DNA of 64,000 bases from Hyphomonadaceae bacterium ML37 (lineage in GTDB: Bacteria > Pseudomonadota > Alphaproteobacteria > Caulobacterales > Maricaulaceae). A program made the position numbers and the translations under genes. The notes under the pieces were generated by a model. It worked only from the letters and a program-made list of their open reading frames with translations, made no database searches and was not told where the DNA came from. Shown piece after piece: positions 18,365-28,835 of this stretch (positions are counted from its first letter, which is position 1; every line of letters starts with the position of its first letter). Location: contig CP091241.1 in NCBI GenBank assembly GCA_027627685.1, forward strand, positions 124,001 through 188,000, written 5' to 3'.

Positions 18365-19374
18365 GAGCCATGAACCGTTTGCTCGTCTGCGCCTCCAGCC
18401 TGCCTGTCCTGGCTTTGCTCGCCGCCTGTGGTCCCGAGACGGCGCCCCCGCCCGACGCACCGCCGCCTCCCCCGGCCGTGGAGCAGGTTCAGGAGCCGGC
18501 GCCAGACAGCCCGGCTGAGGCCGATCGCGCCGAAGCTGAGCGCTGGCTGGCTGGCGTGGATGTGGGCGCCTATCTCGACTGCGCGCGCGAGCAGGGCGTC
18601 ACCCTGCTCAGCGCCCACCGCACCGGACCGCGTGCAGGCTTTGCGGAGAACGATCACGAAACGGCCCTGCAATCGGCCGCCGACGGGGCGGTGTTTGTGG
18701 AGTTCGATATCGGCCTCACCGCGGATGACCGCCTCGTGCTGATGCATGACCGCACGATTGACCGCACCACGACGGGCGAGGGCCTTGTGGAAGAGATGAG
18801 CCTTGACGAGATCGCCGCCTTCCGCCTCGTGGATAATGACGGGCAGGCGCTCGAAGGCCGTGCGGACGCGTTCCATGAATTCATGGCCGAGATTGACGGA
18901 CGGGCCATCGCCCAGCTCGACCTGAAGGGCTCGCTCACCCATGAGCGACTGATGCAGGACGTGCGTGAGCTGGATGCCCTCGACCGCGTTCTGGTGATCA
19001 CATACCGCCTCGATCAGGCCATCGCGCTCCATGAGATGGCGCCGGAGGTGATGATCTCGGCGGGCATCAGCTCGCTGGAGGATCTGGCGACGCTGGAAGA
19101 GGCCGGCGTGGATCTCACCCGCATTGTCGCCTGGCTGGGGCTGGGCGATGGCGACGCCGCGCTGGATGCGGCGCTGGCTGACAGGGGCGTGGAGACCAGT
19201 TTCGGCAATTTCCGCGCCGAGCGAGAAGGCGCCGCTGATCACGAGCGCTGGGCGCAGACCGGTGTGGAGGTGATCTCGGTGGACAATGTCCCCGCCGCCG
19301 CCGCGTCGCTGGACGCGCGGGCCCGGTCCCGGGCGCTGCTGGAGGCCTGTCCCGCCGCCCGGGGTGGACTCTGA
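18361..19374 (+). CDS. Glycerophosphodiester phosphodiesterase family lipoprotein
   Basis: Exported lipoprotein with a GDPD TIM-barrel. Signal peptide ends in lipobox LAAC (Cys23), followed by a Pro-rich tether (about 28-50). Catalytic-type residues: His86-Arg87 in SAHRTGP, Glu96-Asn97 in AEND, Glu114 and Asp116 in VEFDIGLT, His129 in VLMHDRTIDRTT. It likely hydrolyses glycerophosphodiesters at the envelope or acts on related lipids. ATG at 18370 is an alternative start three codons on. Translationally coupled to the dienelactone hydrolase; followed 52 bp later by the lipoprotein superoxide dismutase. Confidence 0.88.
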   Translation: MRAMNRLLVCASSLPVLALLAACGPETAPPPDAPPPPPAVEQVQEPAPDSPAEADRAEAERWLAGVDVGAYLDCAREQGVTLLSAHRTGPRAGFAENDHETALQSAADGAVFVEFDIGLTADDRLVLMHDRTIDRTTTGEGLVEEMSLDEIAAFRLVDNDGQALEGRADAFHEFMAEIDGRAIAQLDLKGSLTHERLMQDVRELDALDRVLVITYRLDQAIALHEMAPEVMISAGISSLEDLATLEEAGVDLTRIVAWLGLGDGDAALDAALADRGVETSFGNFRAEREGAADHERWAQTGVEVISVDNVPAAAASLDARARSRALLEACPAARGGL

Positions 19375-19426
19375 CGCCGCGCACGCCACTTAACACCATC
19401 ATGATGTTCAACAGGAGGGCCGATCC

Positions 19427-20221
19427 ATGACCCGACACGATCTATTGCGCACCACGCTGGGCGCGCTGGCGTCCGCCGGCCTCGTCACCACCGCCGCCTG
19501 CGGCGATGCGAGCCAGACACCGGCCGGCGCGGCGGCCGGTTCAGCGGCGTCCGCCACCGGCGCCGGGACAGTCTCAGGCGATGATCACGCGCAGGCCGAC
19601 TGGCGCGTTTCGCTGGCGCCCCTGCCGTATGGCTTTGATGCGCTGGCCGCTGTGATCGATGCCGAAACCATGGAAATCCACCATGGCCGCCACCATCAGG
19701 CCTATGTGAACGGGCTCAACGCCGCCCTCGAAGCGCGGCCTGACCTGCAGGGCGTGGCGCTGGAGGATATTCTGGCGCAGGTCTCCGGCCTGCCGGCCGC
19801 GTTCCGCAATCATGGCGGCGGGCACTGGAACCATGATTTCTTCTGGAATTCCATGACCGCGCCGGGAACCGGCGGCGCGCCGTCCGAAGCGCTGGCGGGG
19901 GCCATTGATGAGGCGTTTGGTTCGCTGGACGCCATGAAGGACGCCTTCAACAGCGCCGGGGGCGGCCAGTTCGGGTCGGGCTGGGCCTGGCTGATCGTCA
20001 ATGGCGAGGGCGCGCTGGAAATCACCGCCACCCCCAATCAGGACAATCCGCTGATGGACGTGGCGTCGGTTCAAGGCACGCCGATCCTGGGCAATGATGT
20101 GTGGGAGCACGCTTATTATGTCCAGTACCGCAACCGGCGCGGCGATTATCTCGCCGCCTGGTGGGATGTGGTGGACTGGTCTGTCGCCAGCGAGCGCTAT
20201 GCGGCCGCGGTTCAGGACTAG
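19427..20221 (+). CDS. Fe/Mn superoxide dismutase, predicted lipoprotein
   Basis: Dismutates superoxide to oxygen and hydrogen peroxide. The catalytic domain (about 62-260) keeps all four metal ligands: His85 in EIHHG, His136 in WNHDFFW, Asp224 and His228 in DVWEHAYY, plus the dimer-type ending NRRGDYLAAWWDVVDW. Unusually, it is preceded by a signal sequence with TAAC (Cys25, lipobox-like) and a 35-residue Ala/Gly/Ser linker, so it should be exported and lipid-anchored, unlike typical cytosolic SodA/SodB. It has its own AGGAGGG ribosome binding site. Its 3' end overlaps the convergent holA stop by 4 nt. Confidence 0.92.
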   Translation: MTRHDLLRTTLGALASAGLVTTAACGDASQTPAGAAAGSAASATGAGTVSGDDHAQADWRVSLAPLPYGFDALAAVIDAETMEIHHGRHHQAYVNGLNAALEARPDLQGVALEDILAQVSGLPAAFRNHGGGHWNHDFFWNSMTAPGTGGAPSEALAGAIDEAFGSLDAMKDAFNSAGGGQFGSGWAWLIVNGEGALEITATPNQDNPLMDVASVQGTPILGNDVWEHAYYVQYRNRRGDYLAAWWDVVDWSVASERYAAAVQD

Positions 20222-21267
20222 CGTGAACTCTGCGGCGCGGCGGCCAGGGCGAGGCGGGCGAGCAGATCGCCCACAATCGCCTCGGCCGGCGCGCCGGTGC
20301 GCTTGACCGCGCGCTCGGTCTCGAAGGCCCGCTGGCGCGCCTGATCCAGCCGCCGTCCGCGCCAGGCGCGCAGGCCCTGCCTGAACGCATCGGCGGGCGG
20401 GCCAAAGCGCGGCGCGCCCGCGCGCATCATGGCTTGCGGGTCACCGCCTGCGGCGTGCACTTGATCGAACTGATCAAGGCGGCGTTGCAGCGCGCGCAAT
20501 ACGCCCACGGCCGAAGTCCCGCCACTAATGGCGCGCGCATAGGCGAGATCCGCCCGCGCGGCATCCCCGCTCAGAACTGCGTCAAGAATCTGGTCCATGG
20601 CCGCGTCCGATCCGGCGGCGGAGATGGCGGCGATGTCGGCGCGCGTCACGGCGCTGTCTGATTCGCTGCGCTGGGCTTTCAGCCCTTTGTAAAGAATAAG
20701 CTTTTCAATCTCACCGCGGGCCAGCGCCCGGTCGCCCTCAAGGAAGGGCGCCAGCACGGCGCGCGCATCGGGCTCCAGCTTCAGACCCTCTTCGGCGAGC
20801 ATGGAATCGGCCAGCTGCAACAGATCGCGCGCCTCGTCGGCATAGCAGGCGATGGCGTAGCTGGTGCGCCCGTCCTCGGCGGCCTTGCGCAGTTTGGATC
20901 CCTTCTTGAGATCCCCCGCCTCGATGACCAGGCGCGCTTCCGCCGGCGCCGCGCCCGATTCCAGATCGGCGAGCAATCCGGCCACAGCCGCCATATCGCC
21001 GGACAGGCGCACACGCACCAGCCGGTCGCCGCCGGTCAGCGACAGGGCGGCCATGGCGTCTGCCAGCGCTGCGGGATCGGCTTTTATGTCCTCTTCGGTC
21101 AGGCGCGTGACGCAGAACGGATCATCCAGATCCGGGACCAGCGCGCCCGCCAGCTTTGTGGCGCGTTCGCGCACAAGGCCGCTATCGGGTCCGTAGATCA
21201 GGAAGACTTTCCCGTCAGCGCCGGGCTTCGCGATCAGGCGGTCGGCGTCGCGGGCCTGAACCTTCAT
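20218..21267 (-). CDS. holA: DNA polymerase III subunit delta
   Basis: Clamp-loader subunit that opens the beta clamp. AAA+-like fold with the family's N-terminal pattern KVFLIYGPDSGLVRERATKLA near 20-40, no functional Walker A needed, DRALARGEIEKLILYKG around 175-190 and the C-terminal collar region (ALQRRLDQFDQVHA). Length 349 is usual. Gene order lptE-holA upstream of the parB region is common in alphaproteobacteria, here with about 7.6 kb of other genes between holA and parB. It follows lptE by 11 bp. Confidence 0.9.
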   Translation of the reverse strand: MKVQARDADRLIAKPGADGKVFLIYGPDSGLVRERATKLAGALVPDLDDPFCVTRLTEEDIKADPAALADAMAALSLTGGDRLVRVRLSGDMAAVAGLLADLESGAAPAEARLVIEAGDLKKGSKLRKAAEDGRTSYAIACYADEARDLLQLADSMLAEEGLKLEPDARAVLAPFLEGDRALARGEIEKLILYKGLKAQRSESDSAVTRADIAAISAAGSDAAMDQILDAVLSGDAARADLAYARAISGGTSAVGVLRALQRRLDQFDQVHAAGGDPQAMMRAGAPRFGPPADAFRQGLRAWRGRRLDQARQRAFETERAVKRTGAPAEAIVGDLLARLALAAAPQSSR

Positions 21268-21278
21268 GGGCCCGGCCT

Positions 21279-21779
21279 CTAGGACGGGTCCGGGGCGCGA
21301 CCGCGCCTTTGCAGCTCGGCGGCGAGCGTCTGGGCCAGACGCTCGGCCAGCAGCCGGGCGGCGCGGCTTTCGGCGTCGCTGCGCGCGGCGATCAGCGCCG
21401 CCGGGTCGGCGGGCGCGTCAAACTGCACGGTTTCGCTGATCCTTCCGGACACCGGTTCGACGCCCTCGCGTTGCAGCGAATAGCGGGTCAGGGCGGTCAG
21501 GCTGTAGCGCCGGGCGACGCCGCTGGCCGAAATGCCGATGGGTGATTCGCGAAGGCGCGTGCTCAGCACCAGGCGGTAGGGGCTGTCCCCGTCGCCCAGA
21601 TGCCGGCGCAGGGCGGCGTCGACCAGATAGTCGATCCGGTCTTCGCCCGATTCAATGGCAAGCCCCGGCAGAGCCGTGTAACCCGGTCCGGCATAAAGCG
21701 GCTGGAAGCCGCATCCGCCCGCCGTCAGCAGGGCCAGCCCGGCGGCAAGGGCGGCGCTCAGACGCAGGGATCGGGACAT
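21279..21779 (-). CDS. lptE: LPS-assembly lipoprotein LptE
   Basis: Outer-membrane lipoprotein plug of the LptD barrel for lipopolysaccharide insertion. Signal peptide with lipobox TAGGC (Cys at 23) followed directly by the family hallmark GFQPLYA. The body shows the beta/alpha pattern (LVLSTRLRESPIGIS, RYSLTALTRYSL) and a Arg/Ala-rich C-terminal helix. Length 166 is typical for alphaproteobacteria. Operon: DUF3576 lipoprotein, lptE, holA. In many relatives leuS lies just upstream of lptE; here it is absent. Confidence 0.88.
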   Translation of the reverse strand: MSRSLRLSAALAAGLALLTAGGCGFQPLYAGPGYTALPGLAIESGEDRIDYLVDAALRRHLGDGDSPYRLVLSTRLRESPIGISASGVARRYSLTALTRYSLQREGVEPVSGRISETVQFDAPADPAALIAARSDAESRAARLLAERLAQTLAAELQRRGRAPDPS

Positions 21780-21804
21780 GGGCGCGGCCTCCGCGGAGAA
21801 ATCT

Positions 21805-22305
21805 CTAGTCCTGAATGCGCTGGATCCGCAGCTGGCGGGCGCGGGTCAGAATGGCGTTCTCCACCTGCAGGCGGGTCGCCGGGTCCACCTCCGCGTCGCG
21901 CCATTCGCCCTCGCCCTCGCGCACCTGCTTGAACAGCTGCACGCTCAGAGCGTCGGCCCGCAAGCGCGTATCGAGAATGTAGACGGTGGCGCGGAAGCGC
22001 TCGTACGGCGCCTCTGGGATGGCATACCAGTCGGTGATGATCACCCCGCCGAACGGGTCGGCTTCGCTGACCGGCATGAAGTGCAGCACTTCCAGGCTGG
22101 CGCGCCAGAGCAGGCTGTTCACGCCGATATCACTCTCGCTGCCATCGGTAGGGGCGGCCGGACCGCGATTGAACAGGCCGCCCAGAAAGCCCTGCTCGCC
22201 GGCGGAGGCCGACTCGGCGGGGCGCTCGCGGGTGCCGCAGGCGGTGACGGTAAGGGCGCAAGCCAGCGCGGCGGCGGTAAGGACAGGCAGGCGGAACAAG
22301 GTCAT
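21805..22305 (-). CDS. DUF3576 domain lipoprotein
   Basis: Conserved alphaproteobacterial envelope lipoprotein of unknown function. Signal peptide with lipobox TVTAC (Cys at 23). The DUF3576 core spans about 58-160, including GVNSLLWRASLEVLHFMPVS and FGGVIITDWY, then a C-terminal helix rich in Arg (LTRARQLRIQRIQD). No catalytic motif is seen. It is the first gene of the DUF3576-lptE-holA operon, with 25 bp to lptE. A TATAAC hexamer on the minus strand (22362-22367 on the plus strand as GTTATA) is a tentative -10 element. Confidence 0.82.
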   Translation of the reverse strand: MTLFRLPVLTAAALACALTVTACGTRERPAESASAGEQGFLGGLFNRGPAAPTDGSESDIGVNSLLWRASLEVLHFMPVSEADPFGGVIITDWYAIPEAPYERFRATVYILDTRLRADALSVQLFKQVREGEGEWRDAEVDPATRLQVENAILTRARQLRIQRIQD

Positions 22306-22669
22306 GCGGTGGCGTCTCCGGACAGGGCGCGGGCGGAAATACTCAAGTCTGATACTGCAGGGTTATACCATGCTGGACGGGGCTGGCCAGCGCCGCGCGC
22401 GGGGACTGCATGCGGTCAGGAACCGTGTCCTGGGCGCCACATATCACGGGCGTGCTCGCCTGCAACCCCGCCGTCAGGCTTGACCGGCGCCCGCCTCGCT
22501 CTGCACAACTTGCGGCGCACGTCCGGGGGGACGGGGCTGAGCGGCGCGGGCCGCGCGCACAGGGCCGTCTTGGCCCACCCGGCGCGGTCCGTGTACGTTC
22601 CTTACAAAAGCGGGTTCTGCGCACCCAAGCAGGCTCCTTACCGCCGCCCCCAGCCGACCGGACCTTTTC
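22306..22669. other. Intergenic region between divergent DUF3576 and beta-barrel genes
   Basis: A 364-bp gap that must contain both promoters. Apart from the tentative minus-strand -10 (GTTATA at 22362-22367 read on plus) I see no clear promoter, hairpin or small ORF with a ribosome binding site. Confidence 0.45.
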
Positions 22670-23851
22670 ATGACCCGATCCGCCCGTCTCGCCGCCGCCT
22701 GCAGCGCGGCTGCCCTCACTGTGCTGGCCGCGCCCGGCCAGAGCGCTGCAGACCTGCCCGGCGGGCTGCAGGCGGAAGCCGAAGCCGATCTGGACCTGGT
22801 GCTGGCGCCGGATTCAAGCGCCCTGCGAACCGGACCCTATGGCGTGCTGGCGCTGCGCTGGAGCGCAGACGCCGTACAGCCCTCGGGCCTGCGATGGGGC
22901 CTCGATCTGGCCGGTGAAGCGGTGGCGGGCGACGGCCGCCGCGGTCTGGCCCGCCCCCTCGATGATTGTCCGGCCTGTCCACGCGCGCCTGATGGCCGCG
23001 CTCTGGCCGGGCTCGTCACCGGTTTGTCCGGTCCAACGGGCGGCGCGCCCGCGAGCGGGCAGGCGGGCCTGTCCCAGGCGTCGCTCTGGATGCAGACCGG
23101 ATTTGTGCGCCTGCGCGCCGGGATCGCCGAGGGCGCCGCAGGGCAGGAGCGCTCGGATCTGCCCGGCGCCGCGCGCACGCTGCGCGCCGATGGCGGGCTG
23201 ATCGACCCCACGGGGCTGGCGCTGGTGGATACCGGGCTGAGCCTCGCCGGGCCCGCGCCCGGCGTCTCGATCCAGACCCGCCGCCTGATCGGCCTGCGCG
23301 CCACAGCCTCCTACACGCCTGATGCTGGCTGGCGTAGCGTGGGCCGCGCCCGCGCCGCCGGGCCGGACCTTGTGCGAGGCGATGTGCGCGATGTCTGGGC
23401 GCTGGCGGCGTCCTTCGACCGGCGCAGCCCGCAAAGCGGCGTGCGCTGGCGCGCCTATGCCGGGGCGGAAACCGGGCGCGCGGCCGGACCGGACGCGGCG
23501 TCGCTGCGCGATCCGTGGACGGTTTCGGCCCGCCTGGCGCGAACCCGGGGCGATGTATCCGTGGGGCTGGCCTGGCTCAAGACCAATGACGGGCTGCCGG
23601 GCGCGGACTATGAGGCGCTGAGCGCGTCGGCCTCGCTCGAGCGCGGCGACTGGCTGTTCAGCGCCGAAGCCGGAACTGCGCGCGCCGGTCTGGCGCGCCG
23701 TGACGGGCGGACATTCCAGCTGTCGGCGTCGCGCCTCGTCGGCGCGAACGCGGTGATCGGCCTGGCGGCCAGCATCGCCGAGGAGACCGGCGCGGGCATG
23801 CAAGACCGGCGCCGGGCGAGGCTTGCCCTGGAGACAGGGTTGCGTTTTTGA
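22670..23851 (+). CDS. Predicted outer-membrane beta-barrel protein (porin-like)
   Basis: 393 residues with a Sec signal (SARLAAACSAAALTVLAAPGQSAA, cleavage near 27). The rest alternates short amphipathic strands (YGVLALRWSAD, GLRWGLDLAGEA, VRWRAYAGAET, VSVGLAWLKTN, WLFSAEAGTAR) and ends in aromatic Phe (ALETGLRF), the usual C-terminal Bam recognition signal. A CPACP motif near 98 may form a local disulfide. No homologue recognised by name; the layout resembles the general porin_4 type of alphaproteobacteria but without a clear family signature. A second exported protein ending in RF follows 54 bp or more downstream. Confidence 0.65.
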   Translation: MTRSARLAAACSAAALTVLAAPGQSAADLPGGLQAEAEADLDLVLAPDSSALRTGPYGVLALRWSADAVQPSGLRWGLDLAGEAVAGDGRRGLARPLDDCPACPRAPDGRALAGLVTGLSGPTGGAPASGQAGLSQASLWMQTGFVRLRAGIAEGAAGQERSDLPGAARTLRADGGLIDPTGLALVDTGLSLAGPAPGVSIQTRRLIGLRATASYTPDAGWRSVGRARAAGPDLVRGDVRDVWALAASFDRRSPQSGVRWRAYAGAETGRAAGPDAASLRDPWTVSARLARTRGDVSVGLAWLKTNDGLPGADYEALSASASLERGDWLFSAEAGTARAGLARRDGRTFQLSASRLVGANAVIGLAASIAEETGAGMQDRRRARLALETGLRF

Positions 23852-23976
23852 CACGGTCGGCCCGGACTCGGCGCGCGTTGCAGCGGGTTATGCTTACATC
23901 GTGAATGCCGATACGATATAGATCATTGTTCAAGGCGCTGTGCGCCAAGCAATCAAGGGCTGGAGCCCGGTCCGTC

Positions 23977-24639
23977 ATGTCCATGGCACGACCCGTTCTG
24001 TTGTCTGCCTGCGCCGCCGCCCTGCTCTGGGCGGCGCCGTCGGCCTATGCTCTTGATGATCAGGGCGGGGTGCGGCTGTCCCTGTCCGGGCTGGCGTCGC
24101 CGAACAGCGTGCGCCTCGCGCCGGAGCTGTCGCGGCCGTCCGCCAGCGCGACCAGTCTTCAGCGCCTGATAGACGCCGCCGCCCCGGCCACCGGCGCGGA
24201 CCTTGATTCTGACGTGTTCGAGGCGCTGCGCGCCGCCGCCGCGGCGGCTGAAGACGACCGCGAGGCGCGTGAACGCCAGTCCGACCTGACGCCGGCCAGC
24301 GGACTTGCCGATACCGGCTCGGCCTCCGCCCTGCCGTGGTATCAGCGCTTCACCCTCGCCCCGGCGGAAACCCGCTCGGTCTGGGGCAATCAGTCGGTGC
24401 AGGAGTTTCAGATCCAGGCCGGCGCGCGCTGGGGCGTGACGCTGGGCTATACGGACAGCGAACGGCGCGAACAGACCTTCGGGCTGGACGATTTCTCCGC
24501 CGGCGCCTTCTTCAGCCTGTCCGACCGGGTGCGCCTCGGCGGCCAGCTGCGCTTCACCTCCCCCGAAGACGAGATTTTCGGTGAAGAGGGCGAAGAGCGC
24601 CGTCCGGAAATCCGCTTTGAGTCGGCGTTCCGGTTTTAG
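23977..24639 (+). CDS. Exported protein, possibly NtrZ-like periplasmic regulator
   Basis: About 220 residues with a signal peptide (ARPVLLSACAAALLWAAPSAYA). The middle is low-complexity Ala/Glu/Arg; the C-terminal 90 residues hold four beta strands (ARWGVTLGYTDSE, DDFSAGAFFSLSDRVRLGGQL, PEIRFESAFRF) ending in Phe. This end resembles what I remember of the NtrZ family, periplasmic proteins that restrain the NtrY sensor kinase in Caulobacter, but I cannot verify it and an outer-membrane-associated role is equally possible. ATGs at 23977 and 23983 are both plausible starts; the longer frame from 23905 would precede the signal peptide with a charged stretch. Confidence 0.5.
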   Translation: MSMARPVLLSACAAALLWAAPSAYALDDQGGVRLSLSGLASPNSVRLAPELSRPSASATSLQRLIDAAAPATGADLDSDVFEALRAAAAAAEDDREARERQSDLTPASGLADTGSASALPWYQRFTLAPAETRSVWGNQSVQEFQIQAGARWGVTLGYTDSERREQTFGLDDFSAGAFFSLSDRVRLGGQLRFTSPEDEIFGEEGEERRPEIRFESAFRF

Positions 24640-24750
24640 GTTTCAGTCTTTGAAACACTGACAGGCGCGCGCGCTGTGAGGCGTGCGGGCGGGCGTTTTT
24701 GCGCCTGTTCACTTGATCGCGCGCGCCTGTAGCGAAGACGCCAAAGCATT

Positions 24751-24776
24751 GCGGGCGCAGTGTGATCTGCGCCCGC
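24751..24776 (-). terminator. Hairpin downstream of rpoD
   Basis: A perfect 10-bp stem (GCGGGCGCAG / CTGCGCCCGC, 6-nt loop) lies 34 bp past the rpoD stop. There is no good T-run after it on the minus strand, so it may be an attenuating or RNA-stabilising hairpin rather than a full intrinsic terminator. Confidence 0.5.
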
Positions 24777-24809
24777 ATGGCCGTTCATCTGTGGCGCTCT
24801 GGCGAGCCC

Positions 24810-26882
<2,073 letters not shown>

Positions 26883-26933
26883 GCGGGGGTCGGGCTCCCA
26901 ATGGGCGGCTTTGTGAGCGCGGCGTGAAGCGCG

Positions 26934-28763
26934 CTAACGCGTTTTGCCCCGCCGCAGGGCGGCGAGGCAGGATTTGAAGGCGTCAGGGTCGCCGCTGTTG
27001 AAGGCGTCCTCGATGCGGGCGCGATCCTCGGCTTTGCGGTCTACGAATGCGACTTGCTCCATATAGGAAGCCGAAAGCCTGCGCCAAGCCTCAAGACGGT
27101 CATCGGCGCCGGCGTCCTCTCCCCCAAGGCCGGCCCGGGCGGCGGCCCGGTCCGCGGACAGGCGCGCCAGAGCGCCTGAAAACCCGCGCGCCGCCAGCCT
27201 GGCGCCCAATCCCTCTTCCGGCTCGAAAGCCGGATCGAGGCAGGCGTCTAGAACTGCATCGCGCAGGCTGTCAAGCGGCCCGAAGGGCAATTCGGCCAAA
27301 GTCTCGGCCTCGGCCGCGGCGATTGAGGGATATTCAATGGCCCCGGCCAGCAATTGGCGCGCCATGGGGGCGGCGCGATCGGACTCAGGGGTGCGCGCCG
27401 ATTTCACCACATCCACGCCCGGCGCCGGCGGCGGCTCGAAGCGTCCCGTGCGCCGGTCGGCCCGGCCCGTCTGCCTTGGCGCGCGGGCGAACAGCGTATT
27501 GAGGCGCGCATCGAACTCGGCGCGGTATTCGGCGCGCATATCGGGATCGGCAATGCGCGCGCTCAGCTCGCGCAGGCGCTTGCGGAAGGCGGCGCGGCGG
27601 TCAGGATCATCCAGCGGGCCGGTGCTCACCTCGCGCTCCCACAGCACATCGATCAGCGGGCGCGGCTGGGACACCGCCTCGCGCAGGGCGCGGGCCCCCT
27701 TGTCGCGCAAGAGATCGTCCGGGTCGGCGCCGTCGGGCAGGAAGACAAAACGCAGCGTCTTGCCTGGCGCGATCAGCGGCAGGGCGCGCTCGGCCGCCAG
27801 CGCCGCGGCGCGTTGACCGGCGCCATCGCCATCGAGGCAGATCACCGGCTCGCCGCCCGCGCGCCAGAGCAGCGCCATCTGGTTTTCCGTCAGCGCCGTG
27901 CCCAGCGGCGCCACGGCATGGCCCATCCCGGCGCGGGCGAACGCGATCACGTCCATATAGCCTTCCGCCACGATCAGGCCGGACGCGCCGGATTTGGGGT
28001 CGCTGGCGGCGGCGCGCGCTTCGGGATAGCGGTAGAGGGTCGAGCCCTTGTGAAACAGGGCGGTCTCGGGCGAGTTGAGGTATTTGGCGCGCTGGTCCTT
28101 GGACAAAGCCCGCGCCCCGAACGCCACCATGCGCCCGCGCGGATCACGAATCGCAAATGTGATCCGCCCGCGAAACCGGTCATACGGCTCGCCGCCATCT
28201 TCGGGCTCGATCACCAGCCCGGCTTCGGCCAGATCGCGCACGCTGGCGCCCTTCTGCATCAGGGCCTGGGTCATGCCCCGGCGGGAGTCGGGCGCAAAGC
28301 CGATCTCGAACCTTGCAAAATCTGCGGCCTTCAGCCCACGGCCTTCCAGATAGGCGCGCGCCGTTGAGCCTGCGGGGGAGGCGAGCTGGCGGGCGAACCA
28401 GTCATGGGCGGCCTCGTTCCAGTCCAGCGTGCGCTGGCGGCGCGCCTCGCGCTCGGGATCGGCGGGCTCGGACCTGGGCACGTCCAGCCCGGCTTCCTGG
28501 GCCAGCGCATCCACCGCCTCCATGAAGCTCAGGCCCTGGGTTTTCTGCAGCCAGGTGAAAATGTCGCCATGCTCCTGGCTGGCGAAGCAATGATAGAAGC
28601 CCTTGTCGTCATTGACGAAAAACGACGCCGTGCGTTCTTTCTTGAACGGGGACAGACCGGCGAACTCACGCCCCTGACGCTTGAGCGCCACCGTCCGCCC
28701 GATCAGCTCGGACGGGCGGATGCGCGCCTTGATCTCGTCAATGAAACCGTCGGGTATCGCCAT
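26934..28763 (-). CDS. dnaG: DNA primase
   Basis: Synthesises RNA primers for replication. The N-terminal domain has the CHC2 zinc-ribbon fold pattern but three of four zinc ligands are replaced: aligned with E. coli Cys40-His43-Cys61-Cys64 the residues are Ser38 (GLSPF), Lys41, Cys59 (FYHCF) and Ser62. The TOPRIM core is intact, with LIVAEGYMDVIAFARAG and VICLDGDGAGQRAA supplying the catalytic Glu and Asp residues (roughly 265-320). The C-terminal helicase-interacting part is divergent. Length 609 is normal. Head of a dnaG-rpoD pair, as in the classical macromolecular synthesis operon. Confidence 0.95.
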   Translation of the reverse strand: MAIPDGFIDEIKARIRPSELIGRTVALKRQGREFAGLSPFKKERTASFFVNDDKGFYHCFASQEHGDIFTWLQKTQGLSFMEAVDALAQEAGLDVPRSEPADPEREARRQRTLDWNEAAHDWFARQLASPAGSTARAYLEGRGLKAADFARFEIGFAPDSRRGMTQALMQKGASVRDLAEAGLVIEPEDGGEPYDRFRGRITFAIRDPRGRMVAFGARALSKDQRAKYLNSPETALFHKGSTLYRYPEARAAASDPKSGASGLIVAEGYMDVIAFARAGMGHAVAPLGTALTENQMALLWRAGGEPVICLDGDGAGQRAAALAAERALPLIAPGKTLRFVFLPDGADPDDLLRDKGARALREAVSQPRPLIDVLWEREVSTGPLDDPDRRAAFRKRLRELSARIADPDMRAEYRAEFDARLNTLFARAPRQTGRADRRTGRFEPPPAPGVDVVKSARTPESDRAAPMARQLLAGAIEYPSIAAAEAETLAELPFGPLDSLRDAVLDACLDPAFEPEEGLGARLAARGFSGALARLSADRAAARAGLGGEDAGADDRLEAWRRLSASYMEQVAFVDRKAEDRARIEDAFNSGDPDAFKSCLAALRRGKTR

Positions 28764-28835
28764 GCTCTATGCTGCTGCTCCCGCCTGAGTGCGGACCATA
28801 GCGCGCTCGGGGCGCGAACGCACCCGCCGTCCGCG

